From contig NZ_JAAVUQ010000007.1 in NCBI RefSeq assembly GCF_018449515.1, positions 1 to 64,000 on the forward strand: DNA of 64,000 bases, given 5' to 3'. A program made the translations under genes and the position numbers. Shown piece after piece: positions 43,093 through 51,570 of this stretch. The notes beneath the pieces are model-generated. The model searched no databases, was not told the DNA's origin, and was given only the letters and a program-made list of their open reading frames with translations. This DNA is from Caballeronia sp. dw_19. Lineage in GTDB: Bacteria > Pseudomonadota > Gammaproteobacteria > Burkholderiales > Burkholderiaceae. The number at the start of each line of letters is the position of its first letter. The stretch's first letter is position 1.

Positions 43093-44025
43093 ATGACCAA
43101 CCCCACCCGTCCCTCGTCACTTCCGCTTGGCCCCTTCGGGCGGGTCGCGTTCGTCACGTCCAACGCGATAGGCGACACGCTGGTATCGATGGTGATCGTC
43201 AGGAACCTGATCGACAACGGTATCGATGTCACCGTGTACGGCACGCCCGCCCATGCGCTTCGGAACTGGTTTCCCGGCGTCACTATCCTTGCGCTGCCGC
43301 AGGACAACCTCGCCACTGCGTTCGCTCAGTACGACACGGTCTTTCAGATGCAATGGAACCAGCCGCTGCGCGATCTTGTCGATGTCCATCCTCACGTGAT
43401 CACGCTGCATGACGTCGAGTTCGGCGACCGCCCGGGCTGCATGGCGCAGCGCTTCGCTGACTTCTGCCGGGACGATCTGGCGTTGAATGCACCGGTGCTG
43501 GATAACGGGATTACAGCGCCTGCGAGCCTCGAGCATCGCAGGAACGGCAAGCGCGTGATGATTCATCCCGAGGCCAGCACCGAGGACAAACGCTGGTTCT
43601 CGCACCGCTTCGTGAGGCTCGCTCAGCGCCTGCGCAAGCGCGGTTATGACGTGCAGTTCGTGATCGCGCCGCATGAGCGCGAACGCTGGCGCGATCTCGC
43701 GACGCTGGATATTCCGGTGCCCCATTTTGAGAACCTGCACGAGCTTGCTTGCTGCATGTACGAGTCGGGATGGTTTATCGGCAACGACTCGGGCATCGGC
43801 CATCTCGCGTCGAATCTCGGCATTCCGAGCCTGAGCCTGTTCCGGCGTCGGCGGGTAGCCGAGCGGTGGCGGCCCGCGTGGGGTGTGGTCGATGTGGTGT
43901 TGCCGTGGCAGTGGGTGCCGAGCGCGTATCTGAAAGAGAAGCTATGGCGGCAAACGCTGACGTGCAACCGCGTGCTGGCGGCATTCGCGCGGCTGACCCG
44001 GCAGGCAGCGCGCACGCACGGCTAG
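43093..44025 (+). CDS. Glycosyltransferase family 9 (heptosyltransferase-like) protein 2
   Basis: 310 residues and clearly a tandem duplicate of the preceding gene: the shared landmarks are SNAIGDTLVSMVIVRNLIDNGIDVTVYG, RNWFPGV, FCRDDLAL, HPEASTEDKRWFSHRFV, and GWFIGNDSGIGHLASNLGIPSLSLF. ATG 43093 is four bases after the neighbour's stop, so the pair is co-transcribed. Their divergence suggests successive sugar additions rather than a recent duplication. Confidence 0.82.
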   Translation: MTNPTRPSSLPLGPFGRVAFVTSNAIGDTLVSMVIVRNLIDNGIDVTVYGTPAHALRNWFPGVTILALPQDNLATAFAQYDTVFQMQWNQPLRDLVDVHPHVITLHDVEFGDRPGCMAQRFADFCRDDLALNAPVLDNGITAPASLEHRRNGKRVMIHPEASTEDKRWFSHRFVRLAQRLRKRGYDVQFVIAPHERERWRDLATLDIPVPHFENLHELACCMYESGWFIGNDSGIGHLASNLGIPSLSLFRRRRVAERWRPAWGVVDVVLPWQWVPSAYLKEKLWRQTLTCNRVLAAFARLTRQAARTHG

Positions 44026-44071
44026 AGGGAGTGGTTGGGGGAGTGGTTAGAGGAAGTGGACAACGCAGTGT

Positions 44072-44872
44072 CTAAGCGTAGCGGCTCACCGCAGAGAGTT
44101 GCTTCCACGGTGGCTCCGGCGGCATGACATCGAGTTCGTCGCGATCCATGGGAGCGGCGCTCATCCCGGACGGGGTGAAGACATAACCGCGCCCGCGGAT
44201 GGTCTGGATCAGGCGAGGCGTCGACGGGTCGGGTTCGACAATCCGTCGCAACCGGCAGACCAGCACGTCCAGCGAACGGTCGCAATGCCCTTCGCCGGCG
44301 CCGCGCAATTTGTCGGCGATGGTGCGTCGGGACAGCACCTCGAGCGGGTGTTCCGCGAAGAGGCGCAGCAACGCGAACGTGCTCGAATGGAGGGCAACGG
44401 GCACGCCGTGGCGGGTCAGAATGCGGGCCCGGAAATCGAAGACAAAATCGCCGATGTTGCACTGTCCTGTGGCATTCGCTGGCGTCTTGGATTTACGCGG
44501 TGCGCGGCGCAGCACGTTCTCGACTCGCGACAGCAGTTCGCGTGGATTGCAAGGCATCCTTACGTAATCATCGGCGCCCAGTTCAAGGCATACGATCAGT
44601 TCCACCGAGTCGATCGTGCTCACCGAGTCGCCGATCACGATCACGGGCGTGTCGTGGCCCGCCTGTTGCAGAGCTCGCAGGACGGCTGACGCTCGCATGT
44701 CGGGCAAGCCGTCGCGCAGAACGATCAGCGCCGGGGCGTCGTGCTCCATGCGCTGGATTAGCGTGCTGCCGCTGGTGAGCGTATGGACGTCGATGTAGCG
44801 GCTTTCCAGGGCATCGCGAAGGTTGCCGTGGATCGACGGATTTGTCTCGACAAAAAAGATGCGTGTTTTCAT
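44072..44872 (-). CDS. OmpR-type response regulator with degenerate receiver
   Basis: 266 residues: receiver (about 1-118) and winged-helix DNA-binding domain (about 140-240; FALLRLFAEHPLEVLSRRTIADKLRG, DRSLDVLVCRLRRIVEPDPSTPRLIQTIRGRGYVF). The DNA-binding half is normal. In the receiver the acidic pair is Glu9-Thr10, the phospho-acceptor position is Arg53 (VLRDGLPDM), the Thr/Ser switch is Gly81 and the invariant Lys is Met106 (RMPCN). It therefore cannot be phosphorylated in the ordinary way. No kinase gene adjoins it; the convergent neighbours are GT9 genes, which may be its targets. Confidence 0.85.
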   Translation of the reverse strand: MKTRIFFVETNPSIHGNLRDALESRYIDVHTLTSGSTLIQRMEHDAPALIVLRDGLPDMRASAVLRALQQAGHDTPVIVIGDSVSTIDSVELIVCLELGADDYVRMPCNPRELLSRVENVLRRAPRKSKTPANATGQCNIGDFVFDFRARILTRHGVPVALHSSTFALLRLFAEHPLEVLSRRTIADKLRGAGEGHCDRSLDVLVCRLRRIVEPDPSTPRLIQTIRGRGYVFTPSGMSAAPMDRDELDVMPPEPPWKQLSAVSRYA

Positions 44873-44879
44873 TTGTGTG

Positions 44880-45010
44880 TTGCTCAGCGGCGGGAGGGGG
44901 TCGGGGCGGGGTGAGTGCCCGGGTGTAGGTTGTAGGGGTTAGTGGTCGGGGTTGATGCCGGGGTGGTCGGTTCTGGGGTTAGTGGTCGGGGTCAATGCCG
45001 GGTTGGTGCT
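44880..45010. repeat. G-rich imperfect tandem repeats flanking repeat element A
   Basis: Units of the form GGGGTTAGTGGTCGGGGTTGATGCC repeat imperfectly, with at least five runs of four G on the plus strand between 44936 and 44999. The same units, on the complementary strand, flank the far side of this element, and similar units flank copy B. They could form G-quadruplexes. There is no gene here. Confidence 0.7.
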
Positions 45011-45886
45011 TTCAGTGTTAGTGGTCTGCGAGAGTTGGATTTTCTCTTTATCACTATTAGCCACTGTGCGTGGCGGCACGTCATTTCTTTGTCCAAAGCG
45101 ACAAAGAAACGAAGCAAAGAAAGCGCTTTAACCGCTCTACCCTAAGTGTCCACAGCGTGCAGTTTTGATTCATAGGTGCCCCAAAAGCACGGTGCTCGCC
45201 AGAGCCACGGATGTGTGAACCCCTCCTTCTCCGAACACCGATACCCACACGCTTCGCCACCAGTGATTGAACCTGCCCAAGGAGCACCCCGCGCTATCCG
45301 CGTGAACCACCCACCGAATTTTTACGCATAACGAACCATGTAGCCAACCCGGCAAGAAACAATGCGGCACAATGCGTAAGGCCGTAACCGACGAAAATAG
45401 CTGTACAGAACGCGCAGCCAATTCACAAAAACTGAAGCAGTAAACACAAACACGCATGAAACTGTGGCGGACGAATACGGTCGCACAGACCAGGTACCTA
45501 ACCTGTCAAAAAGCCGCAGCCGTAAATACCTGTAAGACCGTATGGGTTCCTTAGCAATTGTGCTTGCCCGAGAGCGTACGGGGCGAAGCGTGTTCGTGTC
45601 GGGATTCGCGAGAAGGAGGGGTTCACACATCCTTCGCTCTGGCGAGCACCGTGCTTTTGGGGCACCTATGAATAGAAACTGCACGCTGTGGACACTTAGG
45701 GTAGCGTGGTTTAAAAGCGCTTTCTTTGCTTCGTTTCTTTGTCGCTTTGGACAAAGAAATGACGTGCCGCCACGCACAGTGGCTAATAGTGATAAAGAGA
45801 AAATCCGACTCTCGCAGACCACTACCGCCGAAAGCACCAACCCGGCATCGACCCCGACCACTAACCCCGGCACCGACCACCCCACC
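45011..45886. repeat. Repeat element copy A (about 0.88 kb, inverted arms)
   Basis: Left arm: 45011 to about 45260, containing TTTAGTG-type end sequences, GGTCTGCGAGAG, a stem-loop (45084-45109: TTTCTTTGTC / GACAAAGAAA) and GGTGCTCGCCAGAG. Right arm, about 45590-45886, is its near-exact reverse complement (CTCTGGCGAGCACC ... CTCTCGCAGACC). Between them is a core of about 330-400 bases. The whole element recurs in inverted orientation at 62.6-63.6 kb with about 90-95% identity by eye. Frames of 70-105 codons exist on both strands but look non-functional. There is no transposase, and no target duplication could be seen. Confidence 0.8.
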
Positions 45887-45896
45887 CCTGCCCCCC

Positions 45897-46262
45897 CTAC
45901 CCCCTCGGCAATACCACCCGCACCGGCAACTCCCGATCATCCATCACGAGGTACTGCTGTCCGTTCCTGTGCGAACGCATACGCCGACGAATTTCATCCT
46001 CCGACGCGTCGCCCGGCACCGCCATACACGAGTATTGCCCTTCGCGATTGACCCATTCCACAATCCTGCAGCATTCGCCCCACGCCAGCGGCAGCGTCTC
46101 CGACACCCGTGCACCACGCAGCTTGATGACCGGTTGCGCAGCGCTCGCGGAGGCGGCCTCCGGTGCCTTCACCACCGGCCGGTAACCATCATCACGAGAC
46201 GGCGACGCGATGCGCCCAAATACCTTCGACGAGGTACGCTGAACGCTCGAAGCGGTTTGCAT
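45897..46262 (-). CDS. Hypothetical protein, 121 residues
   Basis: ATG 46262 is preceded by GGAGAG at 6 bases. The sequence has a low-complexity linker (APEAASASAAQPV) and a compact C-terminal domain (VSETLPLAWGECCRIVEWVNREGQYSCMAVP, then MRSHRNGQQYLVMDDRELPVRVVLP). There is no signal or membrane segment. I do not recognise the family. It ends 11 bases from the flank of repeat element A, so the element may have inserted behind it. Confidence 0.6.
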   Translation of the reverse strand: MQTASSVQRTSSKVFGRIASPSRDDGYRPVVKAPEAASASAAQPVIKLRGARVSETLPLAWGECCRIVEWVNREGQYSCMAVPGDASEDEIRRRMRSHRNGQQYLVMDDRELPVRVVLPRG

Positions 46263-46450
46263 GTGTTCTCTCCAGAATCGACAATGAATCGGCAACTGAG
46301 GGAATCGGTTCGAATGACCCCATTGACAGGATCGAATACTAGTCAGGCATCACGCACTGACAATGAACAAAAGAAGGAGAAATCGTGGAGGTTGCGCGGG
46401 AACGTCGCACGAACGTGAGTCAGCTTCCCTGTTTCCACTAGAATCCGCGA

Positions 46451-48223
46451 ATGCACAGCGAAACACATAGCGAACCACTCGGCACGACGGCAGGCTCCAT
46501 CACCCGCCCAACACCACGCCGCAGCTCGCGTAACATTTTGAAAGCACTTGGAACCCGCTCCCGCGCGCGGGCAGGCAAGATTCGCTTCGGCATTACGTGG
46601 AAGATGTTCCTCGCGGTGCTGATCGCCTGCCTGACAATTTCCCTCACCATGGGATACGCGCTGCGCCTGAGTTTCGAGAACGGCTTCCTGCATTACGTCC
46701 GCGCGCGCGACGCCGGGCGGCTCAACGCCGTCATGGCGAAGGTGACGGCCGAATACGCCGCCCACGGCAGTTGGAATTTCCTGCGTCAGCATCCCGAAGA
46801 ATGGATAACGCTGCTCGACGCCGCACATGATCAGGCCCTCAGGCAGGAAATGGTCGAGGCGCAAACGAACAAACTTCCAAGCTGGCGCACCTTCCCAGGC
46901 AGCGCCAGCGTGCAGCAAATGCTCGGGCCGCTCTCGGGCAACGAAGAAGGTTCGCACTGGGGCATGCGCCTGCCTGTCCCCGCGTTCGCCGACTCGGGCG
47001 TGGCGGCAAGCCGCGACCGCAGCGCCGGACGGGACGTGCCATTCGACGAACCGTCCTACGAACGCCCGCCGCGCCCCCTGATGGGTCGCGGAGGACGCGG
47101 CGCTCCCCAACCCGCCACGCTCTACGACGCCAACCATGACCTGGTCGCCACGACTGACTCGGAGCCGCCGCCCGACGACGCCCTCAAGCCAGTGGTCTAC
47201 AACGGCAAGATAGTCGGCTGGGTCGCGGCCAACGCGCCCAATACGCTCTCCGATGCCGCCGATATCGCGTTCCAGGCCCAGCAGGCCCGTGCGACCTGGG
47301 AAATCGCCGGCGTGGCCGTGATCGTGGCTGCACTGGTTGCCATGCTGCTTGCGCGGATCGTGCTGGCGCCGGTCAAGCGCCTGATGATCGCGACGCACCG
47401 GCTGGCAGGCGGCGACTACACCACGCGTGTTGCCGCCGGGCGCCGGGATGAACTGGACCGGCTCGCGGGCGACTTCAATGTGCTCGCGGATTCGCTGCAG
47501 CGCGCGGAACGCTCGCGCCGGGATTTCATCGCCGATATCTCGCACGAGTTACGCACGCCCCTGGCGGTATTGCGCGGCGAACTGGAAGCGATCGAGGACG
47601 GCGTACATGCGTTTGATCGCCATTCGCTGGCCTCGCTGCAAACCGAAGTCGCGATGCTGAACAAATTGATCGAAGACCTGTACGAGTTGTCGCTGAGCGA
47701 TGTCGGTGCGTTGAGCTACCGGAAGGTGCCGGCTGACATCGGACAGTTGGTGCACGCATCGGTCGAAGCGATGCGGGAATCATTCAGGGCCAAGCAAATC
47801 GCATTGAGCCTGACGCTGCCGGAGCCGTCGGCGCAAGAATCGGCAAATGGCGCGGCCGGCATGATCTTTCAGGTCGACCCTGCGCGCTTTGTGCAGTTGC
47901 TTAAAAACCTGCTGCTCAATTCGTTGCGTTATACCGACCCGGGCGGAAGCGCGTGCGTCTCGGTGACGGTCGGCCCTCGCGGCTGGCAACTCGATATCCA
48001 GGACTCTCTGCCGGGCGTACCCGCCGAAGCGTTGCCGCATTTGTTCGAACGTTTATATCGAGTCGATGAATCGCGTAGTCGCCAAAGCGGTGGCGCGGGC
48101 CTCGGTCTGGCACTGTGCCGCGCCATCGTGACCGCCCACGGCGGGACCACGATTGCCCGGCCATCACCGCTTGGCGGCGTCTGGATCACCGCGCATTTTG
48201 AACCCGAAGGAGGCGTGGCATGA
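46451..48223 (+). CDS. baeS: Sensor histidine kinase, BaeS-like
   Basis: 590 residues, inner membrane. Topology: cytoplasmic basic start, TM1 about 51-72 (MFLAVLIACLTISLTMGYAL), periplasmic sensor about 75-280 with an RGGRGAPQ-rich middle, TM2 about 282-304, HAMP about 305-355, HisKA with the phospho-His near 365 (DISHELRTPLAVLRGEL), and an ATPase domain with N-box NLLLNSLRYTDPGG and G-box GAGLGLALCRAI. It overlaps the response regulator by ATGA. BaeS-like proteins sense envelope stress; the unusual, longer periplasmic domain may sense a different signal. Confidence 0.88.
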   Translation: MHSETHSEPLGTTAGSITRPTPRRSSRNILKALGTRSRARAGKIRFGITWKMFLAVLIACLTISLTMGYALRLSFENGFLHYVRARDAGRLNAVMAKVTAEYAAHGSWNFLRQHPEEWITLLDAAHDQALRQEMVEAQTNKLPSWRTFPGSASVQQMLGPLSGNEEGSHWGMRLPVPAFADSGVAASRDRSAGRDVPFDEPSYERPPRPLMGRGGRGAPQPATLYDANHDLVATTDSEPPPDDALKPVVYNGKIVGWVAANAPNTLSDAADIAFQAQQARATWEIAGVAVIVAALVAMLLARIVLAPVKRLMIATHRLAGGDYTTRVAAGRRDELDRLAGDFNVLADSLQRAERSRRDFIADISHELRTPLAVLRGELEAIEDGVHAFDRHSLASLQTEVAMLNKLIEDLYELSLSDVGALSYRKVPADIGQLVHASVEAMRESFRAKQIALSLTLPEPSAQESANGAAGMIFQVDPARFVQLLKNLLLNSLRYTDPGGSACVSVTVGPRGWQLDIQDSLPGVPAEALPHLFERLYRVDESRSRQSGGAGLGLALCRAIVTAHGGTTIARPSPLGGVWITAHFEPEGGVA

Positions 48224-48912
48224 GTACCGAGCGACGCGGCGTTCGAATCCTGATCGTCGAGGATGAGCCGAAGCTGGCGGCGGTCATGGCGGACTATCTG
48301 CATATCGAAGGATTCGAAACAACATCGATCAGCGACGGCGCCGAAGTGATCCCGTTCATTCGAACCACCCCACCCTCGTTGATGCTGCTCGACCTGATGC
48401 TGCCCGGGCGCAACGGCATGGATATATGCCGTGAGGTGCGGCAGTTCTCGACGCTCCCGGTGATCATCCTGACGGCGCGCGTGGATGAGGCCGATCGTCT
48501 GCGCGGCCTCGAAATTGGCGCCGATGACTATGTCTGCAAACCCTTCAGTCCACGCGAGGTCGTTGCGCGAGTGAAGGCCATCCTGAGACGTGCGGCGCCG
48601 CCCGCGGCGACAGCCGCACCCGTTGCAACGGGCCTTGAGGTGGACCAGCAATTTCATACCGCACGGCTCGACGGCGAGGAGCTCAAGCTCACGCCGGTTG
48701 AACTGCGCATGCTGGCATTGCTGATGAAATCGCCGGGCAGGATCTTCCCGCGTGATTACCTGCTCAACCAGCTTTACGACGATCATCGGGTCGTGACCGA
48801 CCGCACCATCGACAGTCACATCAAGAACCTGCGCCGCAAACTGCAAGTCGTGCGTCCTGACAGCGAACCGATTGTTTCGGTATACGGCGTGGGGTATCGG
48901 CTCGAACTTTAG
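48220..48912 (+). CDS. baeR: OmpR-family response regulator, BaeR-like
   Basis: 230 residues, complete receiver with acidic pair (VEDE), phospho-Asp (LLDLMLPG), Thr (ILTAR) and Lys (CKPFSPRE), followed by a winged helix with RTIDSHIKNLRRKL and VYGVGYRLEL. It is intact, in contrast to the degenerate regulator at 44 kb. Co-translation with the kinase is set by an ATGA overlap. Confidence 0.9.
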   Translation: MSTERRGVRILIVEDEPKLAAVMADYLHIEGFETTSISDGAEVIPFIRTTPPSLMLLDLMLPGRNGMDICREVRQFSTLPVIILTARVDEADRLRGLEIGADDYVCKPFSPREVVARVKAILRRAAPPAATAAPVATGLEVDQQFHTARLDGEELKLTPVELRMLALLMKSPGRIFPRDYLLNQLYDDHRVVTDRTIDSHIKNLRRKLQVVRPDSEPIVSVYGVGYRLEL

Positions 48913-48934
48913 CGGGCGCTGTTCAACGCCCGCT
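48911..48934. terminator. GC hairpin between convergent genes
   Basis: AGCGGGCG pairs with CGCCCGCT over an eight-base loop, overlapping the stop codon of the response regulator. There is no T-run, so it may terminate weakly. It separates the convergent baeR and denD genes. Confidence 0.45.
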
Positions 48935-48959
48935 CCGACCCGGTATGCGTCGTAAGCAT

Positions 48960-49925
48960 TCAAGCACCAGCGGATTTGCTCTCTTCAATGAAGGCGCGAA
49001 TGACGTCGCTGAAATTGCGATCGGCCGCCAGCCCCAGCCTTTCGCCTCGCTCCGTGTCCCAGGCGCCCGGCCAGCTCCCGACAATCTTTTCGATCTTCGG
49101 ATCCGGTTGCCAGTCGATCAGCGCGGCCACCTGTTCTCCCGCCACTTCCTTCAGTGCATCGACCATTTCCGTCACGCTGACCGAGAGTCCCGGCATGTTG
49201 ACGACCGGCCACGTGCCGAGCTCGGCCTGCTCAAGCTCGCAACCAGCGATCAGCGATTCAATGGCCCGCTTCGGTGACAGCAGCCACAAACGCACATCGC
49301 CTCTCACTGGACACACTGCTCGTTCGCCATTCAGCGGCTCGCGAATGATGCCGCTGGCAAATGACGATGCCGCTGCATTCGGCCGTCCCGGACGCACGCT
49401 GATGGTCGGCAGGCGCAGCACGCGGCCATCGACAAAACCGCGTCGCGAGTAATCGCACAGCAGCAACTCCGCGATCGCCTTCTGCGTCCCATAGGATGAC
49501 TTAGGATTCAGTGCGGTATCGTCGCGTACGACCTCAGGCAGCGTGCCGCCATACACCGCGACCGAACTGGTGAACAACACCCGCGGCGCGTGTCCAAGCG
49601 CGCGGCACACATCGAGCAGCAGGCGCGATGCATCCAGATTAATGCGCATACCCAGTTCGAAATCCGCTTCCGCCTGGCCGCTCACGATAGCGGCAAGATG
49701 GAAGATCGCGTGAGTGTCCACGCCGATGCACCGTTCCAGCACGCTGCGATCCGCAATATCGCCAGTTTCGGCTCGCACGCGCTGGTCGCCTAGATCCGGC
49801 GGACGCACGACGTCCAGCAGCGTGAGCCCGGTGATCGGCTTACCCATCAGCGTGCCGCGTTCGAGAAGACGGCGCGCGAGCCGTTGTCCGAGAAAACCAG
49901 CACCGCCGGTAATGAGAATGTTCAT
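48960..49925 (-). CDS. denD: D-erythronate dehydrogenase
   Basis: 321 residues, SDR/epimerase-like fold. The NAD motif is GGAGFLGQ near the start; SSVAVYGG and SYGTQKA carry the catalytic Ser and the Tyr-x3-Lys. In tetronate pathways it oxidises D-erythronate to 2-oxo-tetronate. The assignment rests on the neighbours OtnI, OtnC, OtnK, LtnD. GAGGG precedes ATG 49925 at 6 bases; the longer frame to 50021 is inside otnI. Confidence 0.87.
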   Translation of the reverse strand: MNILITGGAGFLGQRLARRLLERGTLMGKPITGLTLLDVVRPPDLGDQRVRAETGDIADRSVLERCIGVDTHAIFHLAAIVSGQAEADFELGMRINLDASRLLLDVCRALGHAPRVLFTSSVAVYGGTLPEVVRDDTALNPKSSYGTQKAIAELLLCDYSRRGFVDGRVLRLPTISVRPGRPNAAASSFASGIIREPLNGERAVCPVRGDVRLWLLSPKRAIESLIAGCELEQAELGTWPVVNMPGLSVSVTEMVDALKEVAGEQVAALIDWQPDPKIEKIVGSWPGAWDTERGERLGLAADRNFSDVIRAFIEESKSAGA

Positions 49926-49932
49926 GTCGCCC

Positions 49933-50730
49933 TCAAGCACGTTGCAGATAAGGTTTGATCCAGCCGAGCCCGTCGGACGTCGCCGCTTTCGGCCTGTATT
50001 CACAGCCAATCCAGCCGTCATAATCGAGCGAATCGATCAGGTCGAACAGGTACGGATAATTCAATTCGCCCATGTCCGGTTCATGCCGCTCCGGTACACC
50101 TGCAACCTGGATATGTCCGATGCCCGCATGTGCGCGTTTCATGTCGCGCCGGAGTTTGACCGCGAGGTCGCCCTCCACGATCTGGCAGTGGTAACAATCA
50201 AATTGCACCTTGAGGTTCGGCGCGCCGATCGCCTCGCAGATCGCTTGCGCGTCGTCCTGGCGGTTGAGGAAAAAGCCGGGGATGTCACGGGTATTGATCG
50301 GTTCGATAACGACCGTGATACCGGCTGCGCGTGCGGCGTTCGCCGCCAGTTCGAGGCTCTTCAGATACACCGCACGATGTTTTTCACGCGACTGTTCCGG
50401 CGTGATCAGCCCCGCCATTACATGCAGGGTCTTGTTGCCGAGTATGGCGGTATATTCCAGCGCTTTATCGAGTGCACGCGCGAACTCTTCCTCGCGCCCC
50501 GGCAGCGAAGCGATCCCGCGCTCGCCCGCCGCCCAGTCGCCCGGCGGTGCGTTGAACAATGCCTGCGTGAGGCCATGTTCGTCGAGCCGTGCCTTGATGT
50601 CGGCTGCGGCGAAATCATAGGGGAACAGGAACTCCACGGCCTTGAATCCGTCCTTCGCTGCAGCGGCGAAACGGTCGAGGAACGCGTGCTCGGTGTACAT
50701 CATCGTGAGGTTGGCGGCGAAACGGGGCAT
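49933..50730 (-). CDS. otnI: 2-oxo-tetronate isomerase
   Basis: 265 residues, hydroxypyruvate-isomerase-like TIM barrel. Metal/catalytic Glu appear in [15 protein letters not shown] and the [15 protein letters not shown] segment; the last part is [13 protein letters not shown]. It interconverts 2-oxo- and 3-oxo-tetronate. Start ATG 50730 is supported by AGGAG 9-10 bases upstream. A 180-base gap (50731-50910) separates it from otnC and holds nothing that I recognise. Confidence 0.87.
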   Translation of the reverse strand: MPRFAANLTMMYTEHAFLDRFAAAAKDGFKAVEFLFPYDFAAADIKARLDEHGLTQALFNAPPGDWAAGERGIASLPGREEEFARALDKALEYTAILGNKTLHVMAGLITPEQSREKHRAVYLKSLELAANAARAAGITVVIEPINTRDIPGFFLNRQDDAQAICEAIGAPNLKVQFDCYHCQIVEGDLAVKLRRDMKRAHAGIGHIQVAGVPERHEPDMGELNYPYLFDLIDSLDYDGWIGCEYRPKAATSDGLGWIKPYLQRA

Positions 50731-50910
50731 AACATCGACTCCTAAAATGAGTTCAGCGATTCATGAGCTTGGGCAGGCACGAGCCATGTTGAGATATCAA
50801 CGATTACAAGCATGCCCGTCAACATGCTGTGCGTCAGATCCCTCAGGTAACCATCATGTAAGAGCTCGCAAAGCCCGCCAGATTGCGGATCGACCTGGGG
50901 GCCGTAGGCA

Positions 50911-51570
50911 CTACCAGCGCACGTTGAAGGTCTTGCGCAGATCTTCGATGGCGGGCTCGTCGAGCGGCTCAGGAGGCGGTGCGTTGGTCGAGCGCGCGAG
51001 CAGCCAAAGCCGTGCGGTTTCCTCAAGCTCTTCCAGCGCGTACGACGCATGGCTGACCGATTTTTCCCAGACCACAGGCCCCAGCCTTTCCAGCAGTACG
51101 GCACGCACCTTCGACGCCAGCGCCGCGACTTGTTCAGCGACAATGGGGTCGCCCGGACGCCGGTAAGCGATCAAGGGCACATGGCCGACCTTCATCACGA
51201 AGTACGGGGTGATTGGCGGCAAGACGTCGTCGCGGCGCCAGATACCGGCAAGCGTCAAAGCGACCAGATGCGTGGAGTGCGTATGGACAATACCGTGCGC
51301 GTTGCTATTGCTCTCGTAGATCCTTCGATGCAGCGCCAGCGTCTTCGATGGCTTACCGCCTGACACGTGATTACCCGCTGCATCGACCTTGGCGATATCG
51401 GCCGGATCAAGGCGGCCGAGGCAGGCATCGGTCGGCGTGATCAGCCAGCCGTCGTCGAGCCGTGCGCTGATGTTCCCGGCCGTGCCAACGGTATAACGGC
51501 GCTCATAAAGACTCGCGCCCGTCTCGCAGATTTCCTCGCGAATGCGGTTCTCGTTCGTCGACATGGTCAC
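50911..51570 (-). CDS. otnC: 3-oxo-tetronate 4-phosphate decarboxylase (class II aldolase family)
   Basis: 219 residues. The aldolase/epimerase family features are GTAGNISARLDDGWLITPTD, the metal-binding HTH in GIVHTHSTHLV, and a later His/Tyr segment (KSVSHASYALEELEE). It decarboxylates 3-oxo-tetronate 4-phosphate to dihydroxyacetone phosphate. It starts in an ATGA overlap with the kinase gene. Confidence 0.87.
   Translation of the reverse strand: MTMSTNENRIREEICETGASLYERRYTVGTAGNISARLDDGWLITPTDACLGRLDPADIAKVDAAGNHVSGGKPSKTLALHRRIYESNSNAHGIVHTHSTHLVALTLAGIWRRDDVLPPITPYFVMKVGHVPLIAYRRPGDPIVAEQVAALASKVRAVLLERLGPVVWEKSVSHASYALEELEETARLWLLARSTNAPPPEPLDEPAIEDLRKTFNVRW

Noticed and set aside
44880..45010. 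Tandem G-rich units as a CRISPR array
   Set aside because: Units are imperfect, contiguous, without regular spacers, and no cas genes are present.
45322..45885. 187-codon open frame in repeat copy A
   Set aside because: Part of the repeat; translated pieces are not conserved in frame in copy B and include the inverted arm.
45011..45886. Repeat element as an insertion sequence
   Set aside because: No transposase frame, and arms of about 250 bases are far longer than IS terminal repeats.
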